Shown here piece after piece: positions 16,963 through 26,469 of a stretch of 53,505 bases of DNA (its first letter is position 1; every line of letters starts with the position of its first letter). The notes under the pieces are model-generated. The model searched no databases. It saw nothing but the letters and a program-made list of their open reading frames with translations, and was not told the DNA's origin. This DNA is from Candidatus Rokuibacteriota bacterium (GTDB lineage Bacteria > Methylomirabilota > Methylomirabilia > Rokubacteriales > CSP1-6), in the NCBI GenBank assembly GCA_003221635.1, contig QHSR01000245.1, positions 28,814 through 82,318 of the forward strand, read 5' to 3'. The position numbers and the translations under genes are program-made.

Positions 16963-19311
16963 ATGCGCAAGGGTGAAACTATGCAAACGCTCGGGGGACG
17001 GCTCGTGCTCGGCGTCTTGGCAGTCGGCTGGATTCTCCTCGGGCCAGTCCTCGCGTGGGACCACGGGCGGCTGACCCTCACGCCCAACACCGCGCATGCG
17101 GATATCACGTACATCTACGACCGGCTCGGCCGATTGATCGCAGTCGTGGACCCGGCCGGCGATGCGGCGGTGTATCACTATGACGCCGTCGGCAATCTCA
17201 CCGGTATCTCCCGCCAGAGCTCCGCCCTGGTCTCCGTCATCGACTTCACCCCGGCCAGCGGGCCGGTCGGCACGACGGTAACCATCTTCGGCACCGGGTT
17301 CAGCCCGACTCCAAGCCAGAACACGGTCACCTTTAGCGGCACCGCGGCCAGCGTGTCCTCGGCCAGTCCGACCCAACTCGTGGCCACGATCCCGTCAGGA
17401 GCAACCACGGGCCCCATCGCGGTGACTGCCCCAGCGGGATCAGCCACCAGCAGCGCTCCCTTCACGGTGACGGGCTCGAGCGGGGCCCCGACCATCACGA
17501 GCTTCACCCCCACGATCGGCACGCCGGGCACCGCCGTCGCGGTCACCGGCACGAACTTCGAGTTGACCTCGACCAACAACCGCCTGCGGTTCAACATCGG
17601 CCCGGCCCCGATCACGTCGTCCACCACGACGAACCTCTCGGTCCCGGTGCCGGGCGGGGCGACGTCGGGTCGGCTCTCCCTGGCCACGCCCGGCGGCGCC
17701 ACCCAGAGCGTCGATGACTTCTTCGTGCCGCCCGCACCCAACACCGTGTCGAGCGTGTCCTTCACCGGCCGGACCTCCATTGGCGGCGCGAGCGTCACCG
17801 CGTCGATCGGTGGTGCCGGCAAGATCGCCCTGATCGTCTTCGATGGTCAGGCGGGCCAGCAGGTGAGCCTCGGCGTCAGCTACGGCGGCGTCCTCGAGAC
17901 AGATACCTACGTCTACCGTCCTGACGGCAGCCAGCTCGGCTGGGTCTACGCGGACGGCGCGGGGCGCGACCTACACTTCGCGTCCCTGCCGGTGACCGGG
18001 ACGTATACCATCATGGTCACTCCCCACGGCAACTACACCGGGACCAAGGCCATCACGCTGTCTCAGGACCTCATCATGGGGGCCCTCCAGGTGGGCGGCG
18101 CCTCCGTTCCCGTGAGCATCACGCGACAAGGCCAGCGGGCCCGGTTGACGTTCTACGGCACGGCGGGGCAGCGGCTGAACCTCGGCTTCCCGGGAGCGAG
18201 CATCTACGACAGCCTCACCGTCTGGAAGCCCGACGGCACGTTGTTCGCGTCGTCTCCTGGCACCACCGATCTCAGCATGGTCATGCCGCCCCTGCCGACG
18301 ACCGGCACCTACGGTATTCTCATCGACCCCACCAACGTCGAGAGCCGCAGCATGACCCTGACCCTGTCGGAGGAGATCAGCGGCGCGATCGTGATCGACG
18401 GTGCCTCGGTCCCGCTGACGCTGGCCCGGCCAGGGCAGATCGCGCGCCTGACCGTCGCGGCGACCGCGGGCCAGCGGCTGAATACTGCGGTCACGAATGC
18501 GACGCTGACGACGTCGCTCGCGATGCTCAAGCCTGATGGCAGCACGTGGTTCACCACCAGCGTGAGCAACGGGACGGTCCTCGACTCGGCGCCCCTGCCG
18601 GCCACCGGCACCTACACCATCGTGATCGATCCCAATACCGCCACCACCGGCGGTCTCACCCTCACGCTCTCGGCGGAGATCGCCGGCAGCATCACGCTGG
18701 GCGGGTCGCCGGTGTCGGTCACCACCACGCGGCCCGGGCAGAAGGCGCGACTGATGTTCGGCGCGACCGCCCCCCAGCGGGCCAGCCTGCACATCACCGG
18801 CGTGACAGCGAGCGGGAACGCCTGGCTTGGCCTCCTCAAACCCGACGGGAGCCAAATCGGCTCGATCACCGTCTCCAACGGCGGCACGGGCTTCCTCGGC
18901 GCAGTCACGCTCGCGACCACGGAGACGGCCTACGCCGTCTACATCGCGCCGGGAGGGACGGGGACCGCCAGCATGACCCTGAGGCTCTACGACGTACCGC
19001 CGGACGTGAGCGGCACGGTCACCATTAACGGAGGCTCCGCTCCCGCGAACATCACCGTCCCCGGCCAGAACGCCGCCTTCACCTTCACGGGCACGAGTGG
19101 CCAGACCGTGACGGCCCGCGGCGACAGCAACACGATCGGCTGCGGTGCGTTCGGCGTGAAGTGGCCGACCGGGAGCTTCACCACGGTCTCGCCCTGCTCG
19201 GCGAGTTTCTCCATCGGTGGGATCAGACTCCAGACCGGCACGCATACCATCTTCTTCGACCCGTCCGGCCCCAACACGGGCGGCGTGAACCTGAGTGTCA
19301 CGCTCCCATGA
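16963..19311 (+). CDS. exported protein: signal peptide, short YD-repeat segment, two IPT/TIG-like domains, about five tandem ~100-aa pre-peptidase-like repeats
   Basis: MQTLGGRLVLGVLAVGWILLGPVLA (signal), ITYIYDRLGRLIAVVDPAGDAAVYHYDAVGNLTGIS, VIDFTPASGPVGTTVTIFGTGF, then repeats such as GQRARLTFYGTAGQRLNLGF / GQIARLTVAATAGQRLNTAV / GQKARLMFGATAPQRASLHI. ATG 16963 or 16981. Confidence 0.82.
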   Translation: MRKGETMQTLGGRLVLGVLAVGWILLGPVLAWDHGRLTLTPNTAHADITYIYDRLGRLIAVVDPAGDAAVYHYDAVGNLTGISRQSSALVSVIDFTPASGPVGTTVTIFGTGFSPTPSQNTVTFSGTAASVSSASPTQLVATIPSGATTGPIAVTAPAGSATSSAPFTVTGSSGAPTITSFTPTIGTPGTAVAVTGTNFELTSTNNRLRFNIGPAPITSSTTTNLSVPVPGGATSGRLSLATPGGATQSVDDFFVPPAPNTVSSVSFTGRTSIGGASVTASIGGAGKIALIVFDGQAGQQVSLGVSYGGVLETDTYVYRPDGSQLGWVYADGAGRDLHFASLPVTGTYTIMVTPHGNYTGTKAITLSQDLIMGALQVGGASVPVSITRQGQRARLTFYGTAGQRLNLGFPGASIYDSLTVWKPDGTLFASSPGTTDLSMVMPPLPTTGTYGILIDPTNVESRSMTLTLSEEISGAIVIDGASVPLTLARPGQIARLTVAATAGQRLNTAVTNATLTTSLAMLKPDGSTWFTTSVSNGTVLDSAPLPATGTYTIVIDPNTATTGGLTLTLSAEIAGSITLGGSPVSVTTTRPGQKARLMFGATAPQRASLHITGVTASGNAWLGLLKPDGSQIGSITVSNGGTGFLGAVTLATTETAYAVYIAPGGTGTASMTLRLYDVPPDVSGTVTINGGSAPANITVPGQNAAFTFTGTSGQTVTARGDSNTIGCGAFGVKWPTGSFTTVSPCSASFSIGGIRLQTGTHTIFFDPSGPNTGGVNLSVTLP

Positions 19312-19328
19312 GGCGAGGAACACACACC

Positions 19329-22300
19329 ATGACGACTCCCCGCCTGCTGCCGAGCTTTCTTTTGTGCGTCACGCTGGGGCTCCTGCTCTCGCCCGCTTCG
19401 TCCGGTCCCCAGGGCGCCGGGCCAGGCATACGCGCGGTGCCCGGCCAGACCTCGACGGTGCTGCCCGATGGAAGGTGGCTGCTTCTCGGCGGTCAGGGAC
19501 CGCAGGGTTCAACAAGGACTGCGGCGATCTACGACCCTCGCACGGGTATCACCACGGCGCTCACCCCGCTCCGGCCCGCGCGCGCGTGGCACTCGGCCAC
19601 GGTCTTGCCGGACGGCACGGTGCTGGTCTTCGGTGGTGCCGGTTCGAACGACCGAGCACTGGCGGAGCCTCAGATCTTCGATCCAGGGACGGGCACATTT
19701 CAGTCGCTATCGATCCCGGGGATAACTCCACGCGCTCACCACAGCGCAACCCTGCTCACCGATGGGCGCGTCCTCATCGGTGGCGGCGAAGCATCGGGAC
19801 AGGCGCTGACTCTGACCGAGGTGTGGACCCCGCAAACTGGAGCGCTGGACACCATCTCCGCTCCGATGAGCGCGAGGCGTTCCGGGCACACTGCGACGCT
19901 CCTCGGAGACGGGACCGTCTTGCTGTGGGGCGGCACTGCCGCTGCGACCGCTAGCGGCGAAGTCTTCGATCCAGTCACGGCGAACTTCAGCCGCATCGCG
20001 GGTACGCCTTGGGGCTCACTCTCCTCCGACCCACCTCAGCTCGCGGCGTCGCTCCCGGCAGCGGGCGCCGTTGATGTTCTCGTGGACCGCCCGATCGCGC
20101 TTCGCTTCTCCAAACCCCTTCGCATGGACAGCGCCACCGACACCACCGTCACGCTCAGCGGTCCTCAGGGACTCGAGACCGTCAAGGTGGTGGCCGCCGA
20201 AGGCGGCATGCTCGTCTTCGTCACGCCGACGGCGCCCCTGACCCCCGGCGCCCGCTACAGCCTCGTGCTCAACGGCCCGGAAGATCCAGACGGGCATCTG
20301 CTGCCCTTCACCCGCGTCGAGTTCAGCACCATCCCGGCGCCAGGGGCGGCTACCTCGCCCGCTATGGCCGCGCCCGCCACGAGATCGGACTACTCCACCG
20401 CCCACGCTCATCATGCCTCCAACTCTCCCAAGCTCGGCACACGCTCGGAGCTGGACGAGTTCGAGTGGAAGGGGCCGCTGCGTGATGGCAAACCGTATTC
20501 GCGCTGGCAGGACCTGCCGCCGCTCAAGGCTGCCCCAGGGGTAACGGCGCTCGCCGGACAGGTGCTGCGCCTGAACGGCCAGCCTCTCGCCGACGTGACG
20601 CTGCAGGTCGGCTCCCGGTCGACGCGGACCGATGGCACCGGCCGCTTCCTGCTCACCGGAATCGCTCCGGGCCGGCAGGAGCTGATCATGGACGGCTCCA
20701 CCGCGAACCAGCCCGGCCGGACCTATGCGACGTTCGATTACGGTGCCGCCATCGAGGACAAGACAACGACCGTGCTGCCGTTCACCATCTGGATGCCCGT
20801 GCTCGACATGCAGCATGCGACGCCGCTCCCGGCCCCAACGCCGCACGAGATCGTCGCCCGGACGCCTCGAATCCCCGGGCTCGAGGTGCACGTGCCCGCC
20901 GGCGTGATTCTCCAGACCGACAACGGCCCGCTGCCCTCAATTTCGCTCACCCAGATCCCGGTCGATCGGCCGCCGTATCCGCTGCCCCCAGGCACGACCT
21001 TCTTCTTCACCCCGCAAGGCCACGGGGCTCAGGTGCTCCGGGCCGACGGCACGCCCAATCCGACCGGGGTGCGCATCATCCTGCCCAACGTAGATCACTT
21101 GCCGGCTGGGGCGCGCGTGGACCTCACCCACTACAACTACTATCGGGGCGGCGACGACGGCCGCCAGATCGTCCCCGACCCCGGTGTGGAGTTCAAGCGC
21201 CTGGGGTGCGCCTTCAGCCTGGGGCCAGACTCGGCCTTTGCGGCCGCGATCCTGGCCGGCCTGCGGGATGGCGAGCCGGTGGACCTGGGCACGGGGCTGT
21301 TCACGCTGGAGAAGGTCGATCTCGTGCTCCCCGACGTGATCCCGATCGTGATTCGACGGCAATACCGGCCAGGAAATTACAACCCCCGAATCTTCGGCGA
21401 CTACATCAGCCATTCCTACCTGATGTACCTGGTCGGCGACCAGACGACCTACAGCTACGCGCAGCTCGTGCTGCCCGACGGCATCAAGGTCCGCTTCAAC
21501 CGCACCTCGCCCGGCACCGACAAGCCCGGGGCGATCATGGAGCACACGGCCACGCCCACCGCCTTCTACAAGGCGCGTCTGACCTGGAACGCCACGCGCA
21601 ACGGCTGGGACATCACTCTCCGGGACGGGACCGTCTATCAATTCACGGCCTCGGGGGACCTCGGCCCATTGCTCATCGGCATCCGCGATCGGGCCGGCAA
21701 CCAGCTCACCATCAGCCGCGCGATGCCCGGCAATAACGTGCCCATCACGCGGATCACTTCCCCCAACGGCCGCTGGGTCGACTTCTCCTACATCGCCGTC
21801 AACACCGTCTACCTGATCTCCCAGCTGCGCGACAGCCTGGGCCGCACCGTGAACTACGCGTACTACCCCGGCGGCTCCTTCTCCCTCAAGACCGTGACCG
21901 ACGCCGCCGGCGGCGTCACCGAGTACACGTGGGCGTCGAACCGCATTGCCACGATCAAGGATCCCCGGAACATCGTTTTCCTCACCAACGAGTACAACGC
22001 CCAGGGCCGCGTGAGCAAGCAGACCCAGGCCGACGGCACCTTCTACCAGTTCGCCTACACGGTCGACGGCCAGAGCAAGGTGACCCAGACCGACGTCACC
22101 GACCCCAGGGGCAACGTGCGCCGCGTCACCTTCAACGCCAACGGCTACGCCCTGACGGACACCCGGGCCTACGGCACCGCCGCCGCCCAGACGACCACGT
22201 ATACCAGAGACGCGACGAGTAACCTGGTCAGCACGATGACCGACGCGCTCGGGCGACAGACCACCTACACCTACAACACTCAGGGCCAGGTGCTCACCGT

Positions 22301-24434
22301 CACCCGGCTGGCCGGTACCGGCGACGCCGTCACCACCACCGTCACCTACGAGCCCACCTTCAATCAGGTGGCGTCGATCTCCGATCCCCTGAGCCACACC
22401 ACGAGCTTCGGCTATGACGCGCTCGGCAACCTCACCGCCGTCACCGATCCGCTGAGCCACCAGACCACGCTGACCTACAACACCCAGGGCCAGCCGCTGA
22501 CGATGACGGACGCGCTGAGCAACACCACCACGCTCAGCTATGCCGATGGCGACCTGGCCATCATCACCGATCCCATCGGCAAGACGACCACCCGATTCAC
22601 CGACGGGGGCGGCCGGCTCATCGCCACGACCAACCCCCTGGGCCGGCAGACGCGCTACGACTACGACGGCCTGAATCAGCTGACGAAGATCACCGACGCC
22701 CTCGGGGGCCAGACTCAGCTCGCGTACGATGGCAACGGTAATTTCCTGAGCCTGACCGACGCGCGCACCAACACGACGAGCTACGCCTACAACTCAATGG
22801 ATCGCGCCACCACCCGCCCCGCCCCGCTCACCCGCCAGGACAGCTACGGCTACGACAACAACGGCAACGCCGTAAGCTTCACCGGTCGGAAGAGCCAGAT
22901 CACGAGCACGACCCAGGACAGCTCCACGACCAGCTACACCTGGGATGCCGGGGACCGCGTCAGCCAGATCGTGGACTCGCTCTCGGGCACCATCACCCGC
23001 ACCTACGATGGGCTCGATCGGCTCACCCAGGAGGCCACGCCGCAGGGCACGATCAGCTACACGTACGACAACGCGAGCCGCCGTTCGTCGATGACAGTGC
23101 TCGGCCAGCCGACCGTCAACTACTCCTATGACAACGCCGACCGCCTCACCCAGATCACCCAGGGTACGAGCACTGTCGCCTTCGCCTACGACAACGCCAA
23201 CCGGCGCACCAGCCTCACCCTGCCCAATAGCATCGTCACCGAGTACGCCTACGATGCCGCCAGCCGCCTCACCGGGCTGACCTACAAGCTCGGACCCGCG
23301 CCCCTGGGAACGTTGACGTACGGCTACGACGCTAACGGCAACCGCACGGTCCTCGGCGGCAGCTGGGCCCGGACGGGTCTACCGGCAGCCCTCGCCAGCG
23401 CTACCTATAACGCGGCCAACCACCAGCTGACCTTCGGCAGCACGACGCTGACCTACGACCTGAACGGTAACCTCGCCAGCGATGGGACCAACACGTACAC
23501 GTGGGATGCGCGCAACCGCCTCGAGGCCATCAGCGGCGGAAGTACCGCGAGTTTCCAGTACGACGCGCAGGGGCGCCGCACGAGCAAGACCGTCAACTCG
23601 GCCCAGACCGGCTTTCTCTACGACGGCGTGACGCCCGTGCAGGAGTTGACCGGGTCGACGGTCGTCGCCAACCTCCTCACCGGCCTCGGGATCGACGAGT
23701 ACCTGACGCGGACGGACCCGAGCGGTGCGAGTCATTTCCTTGCCGATGCGTTGGGCAGCACTGTGGCTCTGTCCGACGCCGTCGGCACCCTACCGACGAG
23801 CTATACCCACGCACCATTCGGCGTGACCACCATCAGTGGGACCGCGACGGGCAACGCCTTCGACTACACGGGCCGGGAGGACGACGCGACCGGGCTGAAG
23901 TACTATCGGGCGCGCTACTACTATCCTAGACTTCAGCGATTCATCAGCCAGGATCCGATCGGCTTTCGGGGTGGTGACGCTAATCTGTACGCATACGTCT
24001 TCAACAATCCCTCCAACCTGACCGACCCGCTCGGTCTGCATCTTACTATCGCCCTCTATCGGTGCTGCGGACCCTACAACCACATTGGTATTGGAGTGAA
24101 CTCGAACGACACAGTTGGATTTCGTCCAACGATCAGTCTTCTACCCCTGTGGTTTGGCGAAGTGTCAAACGATCGAGCGGTACATCCCGAGGGACCAATC
24201 GCCTCCGTAACGCTCAAGACTACACAAGACCAAGATGCAAGGATTCAGAGATTCATAGAACACTACCGTGATCAGCCGGGCCTATATACCATTCTAGCAG
24301 GACGTCACTGTGGAACATTTGTCAGGGACGCGCTGGCCGCCGGGGGCATAGAGGTCGGAAATCCCAATCCGAACTGGATCATGGCGGAACTACTCGAACA
24401 GGCTCAGCGGCAGGGCGTCTTGTTGGCACCCTAA
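19329..24434 (+). CDS. Sec-exported Rhs/YD-repeat protein with kelch-like N-terminus, carboxypeptidase-regulatory-like domain, RHS core and variable C-terminal domain
   Basis: MTTPRLLPSFLLCVTLGLLLSPASS (signal), repeated LPDGxxLLxGG units, many YDxxGxL/T repeats, core motif YRARYYYPRLQRFISQDPIGFRGGDANLYAYVFNNPSNLTDPLGL. Confidence 0.93.
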   Translation: MTTPRLLPSFLLCVTLGLLLSPASSGPQGAGPGIRAVPGQTSTVLPDGRWLLLGGQGPQGSTRTAAIYDPRTGITTALTPLRPARAWHSATVLPDGTVLVFGGAGSNDRALAEPQIFDPGTGTFQSLSIPGITPRAHHSATLLTDGRVLIGGGEASGQALTLTEVWTPQTGALDTISAPMSARRSGHTATLLGDGTVLLWGGTAAATASGEVFDPVTANFSRIAGTPWGSLSSDPPQLAASLPAAGAVDVLVDRPIALRFSKPLRMDSATDTTVTLSGPQGLETVKVVAAEGGMLVFVTPTAPLTPGARYSLVLNGPEDPDGHLLPFTRVEFSTIPAPGAATSPAMAAPATRSDYSTAHAHHASNSPKLGTRSELDEFEWKGPLRDGKPYSRWQDLPPLKAAPGVTALAGQVLRLNGQPLADVTLQVGSRSTRTDGTGRFLLTGIAPGRQELIMDGSTANQPGRTYATFDYGAAIEDKTTTVLPFTIWMPVLDMQHATPLPAPTPHEIVARTPRIPGLEVHVPAGVILQTDNGPLPSISLTQIPVDRPPYPLPPGTTFFFTPQGHGAQVLRADGTPNPTGVRIILPNVDHLPAGARVDLTHYNYYRGGDDGRQIVPDPGVEFKRLGCAFSLGPDSAFAAAILAGLRDGEPVDLGTGLFTLEKVDLVLPDVIPIVIRRQYRPGNYNPRIFGDYISHSYLMYLVGDQTTYSYAQLVLPDGIKVRFNRTSPGTDKPGAIMEHTATPTAFYKARLTWNATRNGWDITLRDGTVYQFTASGDLGPLLIGIRDRAGNQLTISRAMPGNNVPITRITSPNGRWVDFSYIAVNTVYLISQLRDSLGRTVNYAYYPGGSFSLKTVTDAAGGVTEYTWASNRIATIKDPRNIVFLTNEYNAQGRVSKQTQADGTFYQFAYTVDGQSKVTQTDVTDPRGNVRRVTFNANGYALTDTRAYGTAAAQTTTYTRDATSNLVSTMTDALGRQTTYTYNTQGQVLTVTRLAGTGDAVTTTVTYEPTFNQVASISDPLSHTTSFGYDALGNLTAVTDPLSHQTTLTYNTQGQPLTMTDALSNTTTLSYADGDLAIITDPIGKTTTRFTDGGGRLIATTNPLGRQTRYDYDGLNQLTKITDALGGQTQLAYDGNGNFLSLTDARTNTTSYAYNSMDRATTRPAPLTRQDSYGYDNNGNAVSFTGRKSQITSTTQDSSTTSYTWDAGDRVSQIVDSLSGTITRTYDGLDRLTQEATPQGTISYTYDNASRRSSMTVLGQPTVNYSYDNADRLTQITQGTSTVAFAYDNANRRTSLTLPNSIVTEYAYDAASRLTGLTYKLGPAPLGTLTYGYDANGNRTVLGGSWARTGLPAALASATYNAANHQLTFGSTTLTYDLNGNLASDGTNTYTWDARNRLEAISGGSTASFQYDAQGRRTSKTVNSAQTGFLYDGVTPVQELTGSTVVANLLTGLGIDEYLTRTDPSGASHFLADALGSTVALSDAVGTLPTSYTHAPFGVTTISGTATGNAFDYTGREDDATGLKYYRARYYYPRLQRFISQDPIGFRGGDANLYAYVFNNPSNLTDPLGLHLTIALYRCCGPYNHIGIGVNSNDTVGFRPTISLLPLWFGEVSNDRAVHPEGPIASVTLKTTQDQDARIQRFIEHYRDQPGLYTILAGRHCGTFVRDALAAGGIEVGNPNPNWIMAELLEQAQRQGVLLAP
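24039..24431 (+). other. Rhs variable C-terminal domain, candidate toxin with H-then-C motif order
   Basis: Follows DPLGL: HLTIALYRCCGPYNHIGIGVNSN...GLYTILAGRHCGTFVRDALAAGGIEVGNPNPNWIMAELLEQ. GC drops relative to the Rhs body (my hand counts ~45-53% in sampled 60-bp lines versus ~67% at 22261-22320). Confidence 0.65.
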
Positions 24435-24453
24435 TAAATGAGACGCTGGCGAA

Positions 24454-24849
24454 GTGTTTATTTCGCGCAACACTGTAAGCGAGACGAATCCCATAAAGCC
24501 TGTAGGCTCGTCACGCGAGGTGCCCGTGCTGAAGAAAGTCGTAACCGCATCGCTTGTGCTCGGCGCATTGGGCCCCCTGATGCTCGGTCCAGTAGTGATC
24601 TGGCTCGACTCGCACTCACACGATTTTCGCACCGACATGCGCTGGGAGGCGATATTCAGGTGGTGCTGGCCTACCTCGCCGATGCTCATGACCGGCGGCG
24701 GTGCCAAGCCCTTCACGCTCGCCTATATGGTGCTGCTTCTTATAAGCGCACTCTCGAACATCGTCCTTTTCGGCTTGATTAGCGCGCTGTTGGGAGCTGG
24801 CTTCATCCTTGTGCGATCAGTGTCTCGCATGATGCGGGCGCCTAAGTAG
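24454..24849 (+). CDS. small membrane protein, candidate immunity protein
   Basis: 20 bp after the Rhs stop. Two predicted hydrophobic helices (VVTASLVLGALGPLMLGPVVIW; AYMVLLLISALSNIVLFGLISALLGAGFILV). Start uncertain (24454, 24520 or 24526). Confidence 0.6.
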   Translation: MFISRNTVSETNPIKPVGSSREVPVLKKVVTASLVLGALGPLMLGPVVIWLDSHSHDFRTDMRWEAIFRWCWPTSPMLMTGGGAKPFTLAYMVLLLISALSNIVLFGLISALLGAGFILVRSVSRMMRAPK

Positions 24850-25907
24850 GCAGCGGCGATTCTTGCGCCGGCCAGGGCAACCCGTGCCAGCTGGCGATGG
24901 GCGCCAACTACTCCATCATGGCCAACTTCACTCGCGTGTACGGCTTGACGGTCACGCGGGCCGGAGTGGGCAGCGGCTCGGTCTCGTCGAGCCCAGCCGG
25001 AATCAGCTGCGGAGCTGACTGTTCGGAGAGCTACAACACCGGCACGACCGTCACCCTCACGGCGACGGCCACCGTCGACTCGATCTTCATGGGCTGGAGC
25101 GGGGCGTGCGCCGGCGCCGCCTGTACGGTCACGATGACCGCGGACAAGACGGCCGTCGCCACCTTCGCGCCCAATCAGCCAGACCTCGTCGAGACGTCGG
25201 TGAGCGATCCGCCGGCGGCTGCGGCTCCGGGCAGCGCCTTCAGCGTGACCGACAGCGTGCTGAACCAGGGCGGTGTGTCCGTGGCTTCGACGACGACGCG
25301 CTACTACCTGTCGCTCGACGCCGCGAAGGATGGCGCCGATCGATTGCTCTCGGGAACCCGCGGCGTCCCGACGCTCGCCGCCAGTGCGACCTCGAGCGGA
25401 TCCCGGACGGTCACGATCCCATCGGCGACGCCGCTCGGCACGTACTTCCTCCTGGCTTGCGCCGACGATCTCTCCCAACGCGCCGAAAGAAACGAGACGA
25501 ACAATTGCCGCGCTTCTGCTACGACGATCCAGGTGACTCGCCCGGATCTCCTCGAGACGTCCGTCTCGGCGCCGCCCGCCACCGTGGTCCGCGGAACGAG
25601 CTTCTCGGTGACGGACACCGTGCTGAACCAGGGAGGGCTGGCGTCAGGCGCCTCGACGACCCGCCACTATCTCTCGGCGAACTCGGTGAAGGACGGTAAC
25701 GATCGTCTCGTCGGGTCGCGCTCGATCCCGGCGCTCGCCGTGGCGGCGACATCGACCGGCACGGTCAGCGTCACTGTCCCGTCGAACATGGCGCTCGGCC
25801 CGTACTACCTGATCGCCTGCGCCGACAACACCACGACGGTGACCGAGAGCAACGAGACCAATAACTGTCTCGCGTCGGACACCACGGTCCGGGTGACCGC
25901 GCCCTAG
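24846..25907 (+). pseudogene. 5'-truncated gene for an extracellular protein with InlB/Flg_new-like repeat and two CARDB-like domains
   Basis: Frame is open from TAA 24843-24845: VGSGDSCAGQGNPCQLAMGANYSIMANF..., which begins mid-domain (compare GWSGACAGAACTVTMTADKTAVATF further on). Two PDLxETSVSxPPA...NETNNC repeats. The track ORF starts at internal ATG 24897 with no signal peptide. Confidence 0.65.
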
Positions 25908-26061
25908 CCGTGAAGCGCTTCGCTCCTCGCCAGGCATAGAAGCAGGACGGTGCTCAACGCGGAAGGATGATCGTCATGCGGGGCGCGCGCATCGGCGAGA
26001 TCCTCGCCTACATGATCCATCCCGAGGCGGCGGGCCGGGGGCCTCGGGCCCGGTCGAGGCC

Positions 26062-26469
26062 TCATTCGGGCTCGCACTCGGAGGCCTGACGGGCGGAGCC
26101 GGGCGCGAGCCCCGCGATCATGAAGTCGGCCGTGGCGAGGTTGGTCGCCAGCGGAACGTTGTGGACGTTGCAGACGCGAAGCAAGGCGCGGATGTCCGGA
26201 TCGTGGGGCTGCATCGTCAGTGGATCGACGAAGAAGAATACGGCGTCTACCGCGCGCGTGGCGACGCGCGCCGCGATCTGCGCGTCGCCACCTTCGTGTC
26301 CGCTGAGAACCTCTTCGATCGTGAGTCCCACTTTGTCGCGCAGCAACTGAGCCGTGTGGCGCGTCCCGACGAGCTCGAAGCCTGCGAGGCTGCCCCGGTT
26401 GAATGTCGCCCAGGCGACGAGGTCGACTTTCCGGTTGTCGTGCGCGATGAGCGCGAGTCTTCGGTTCAT
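26062..26469 (-). CDS. mgsA: methylglyoxal synthase
   Basis: RLALIAHDNRKVDLVAW, LSGHEGGDAQIAARV, VFFFVDPLTMQPHDPDIRALLRVCNVHNVPLATNLATADFMI. ATG 26469. Confidence 0.9.
   Translation of the reverse strand: MNRRLALIAHDNRKVDLVAWATFNRGSLAGFELVGTRHTAQLLRDKVGLTIEEVLSGHEGGDAQIAARVATRAVDAVFFFVDPLTMQPHDPDIRALLRVCNVHNVPLATNLATADFMIAGLAPGSARQASECEPE

Noticed and set aside
17971-19323. 450-aa minus-strand ORF
   Set aside because: Antisense to the repeat protein 16963-19311. No recognisable motif.
20937-22460. 507-aa minus-strand ORF
   Set aside because: Antisense to the Rhs gene, whose YD repeats are unmistakable. The Val/Gly/Asp-rich content is the mirror of codon bias.
21900-23640. Regularly spaced repetitive DNA that could suggest a CRISPR or satellite
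   Set aside because: The repeats are degenerate and encode YD/Rhs units in one continuous frame. There are no identical direct repeats with unique spacers.
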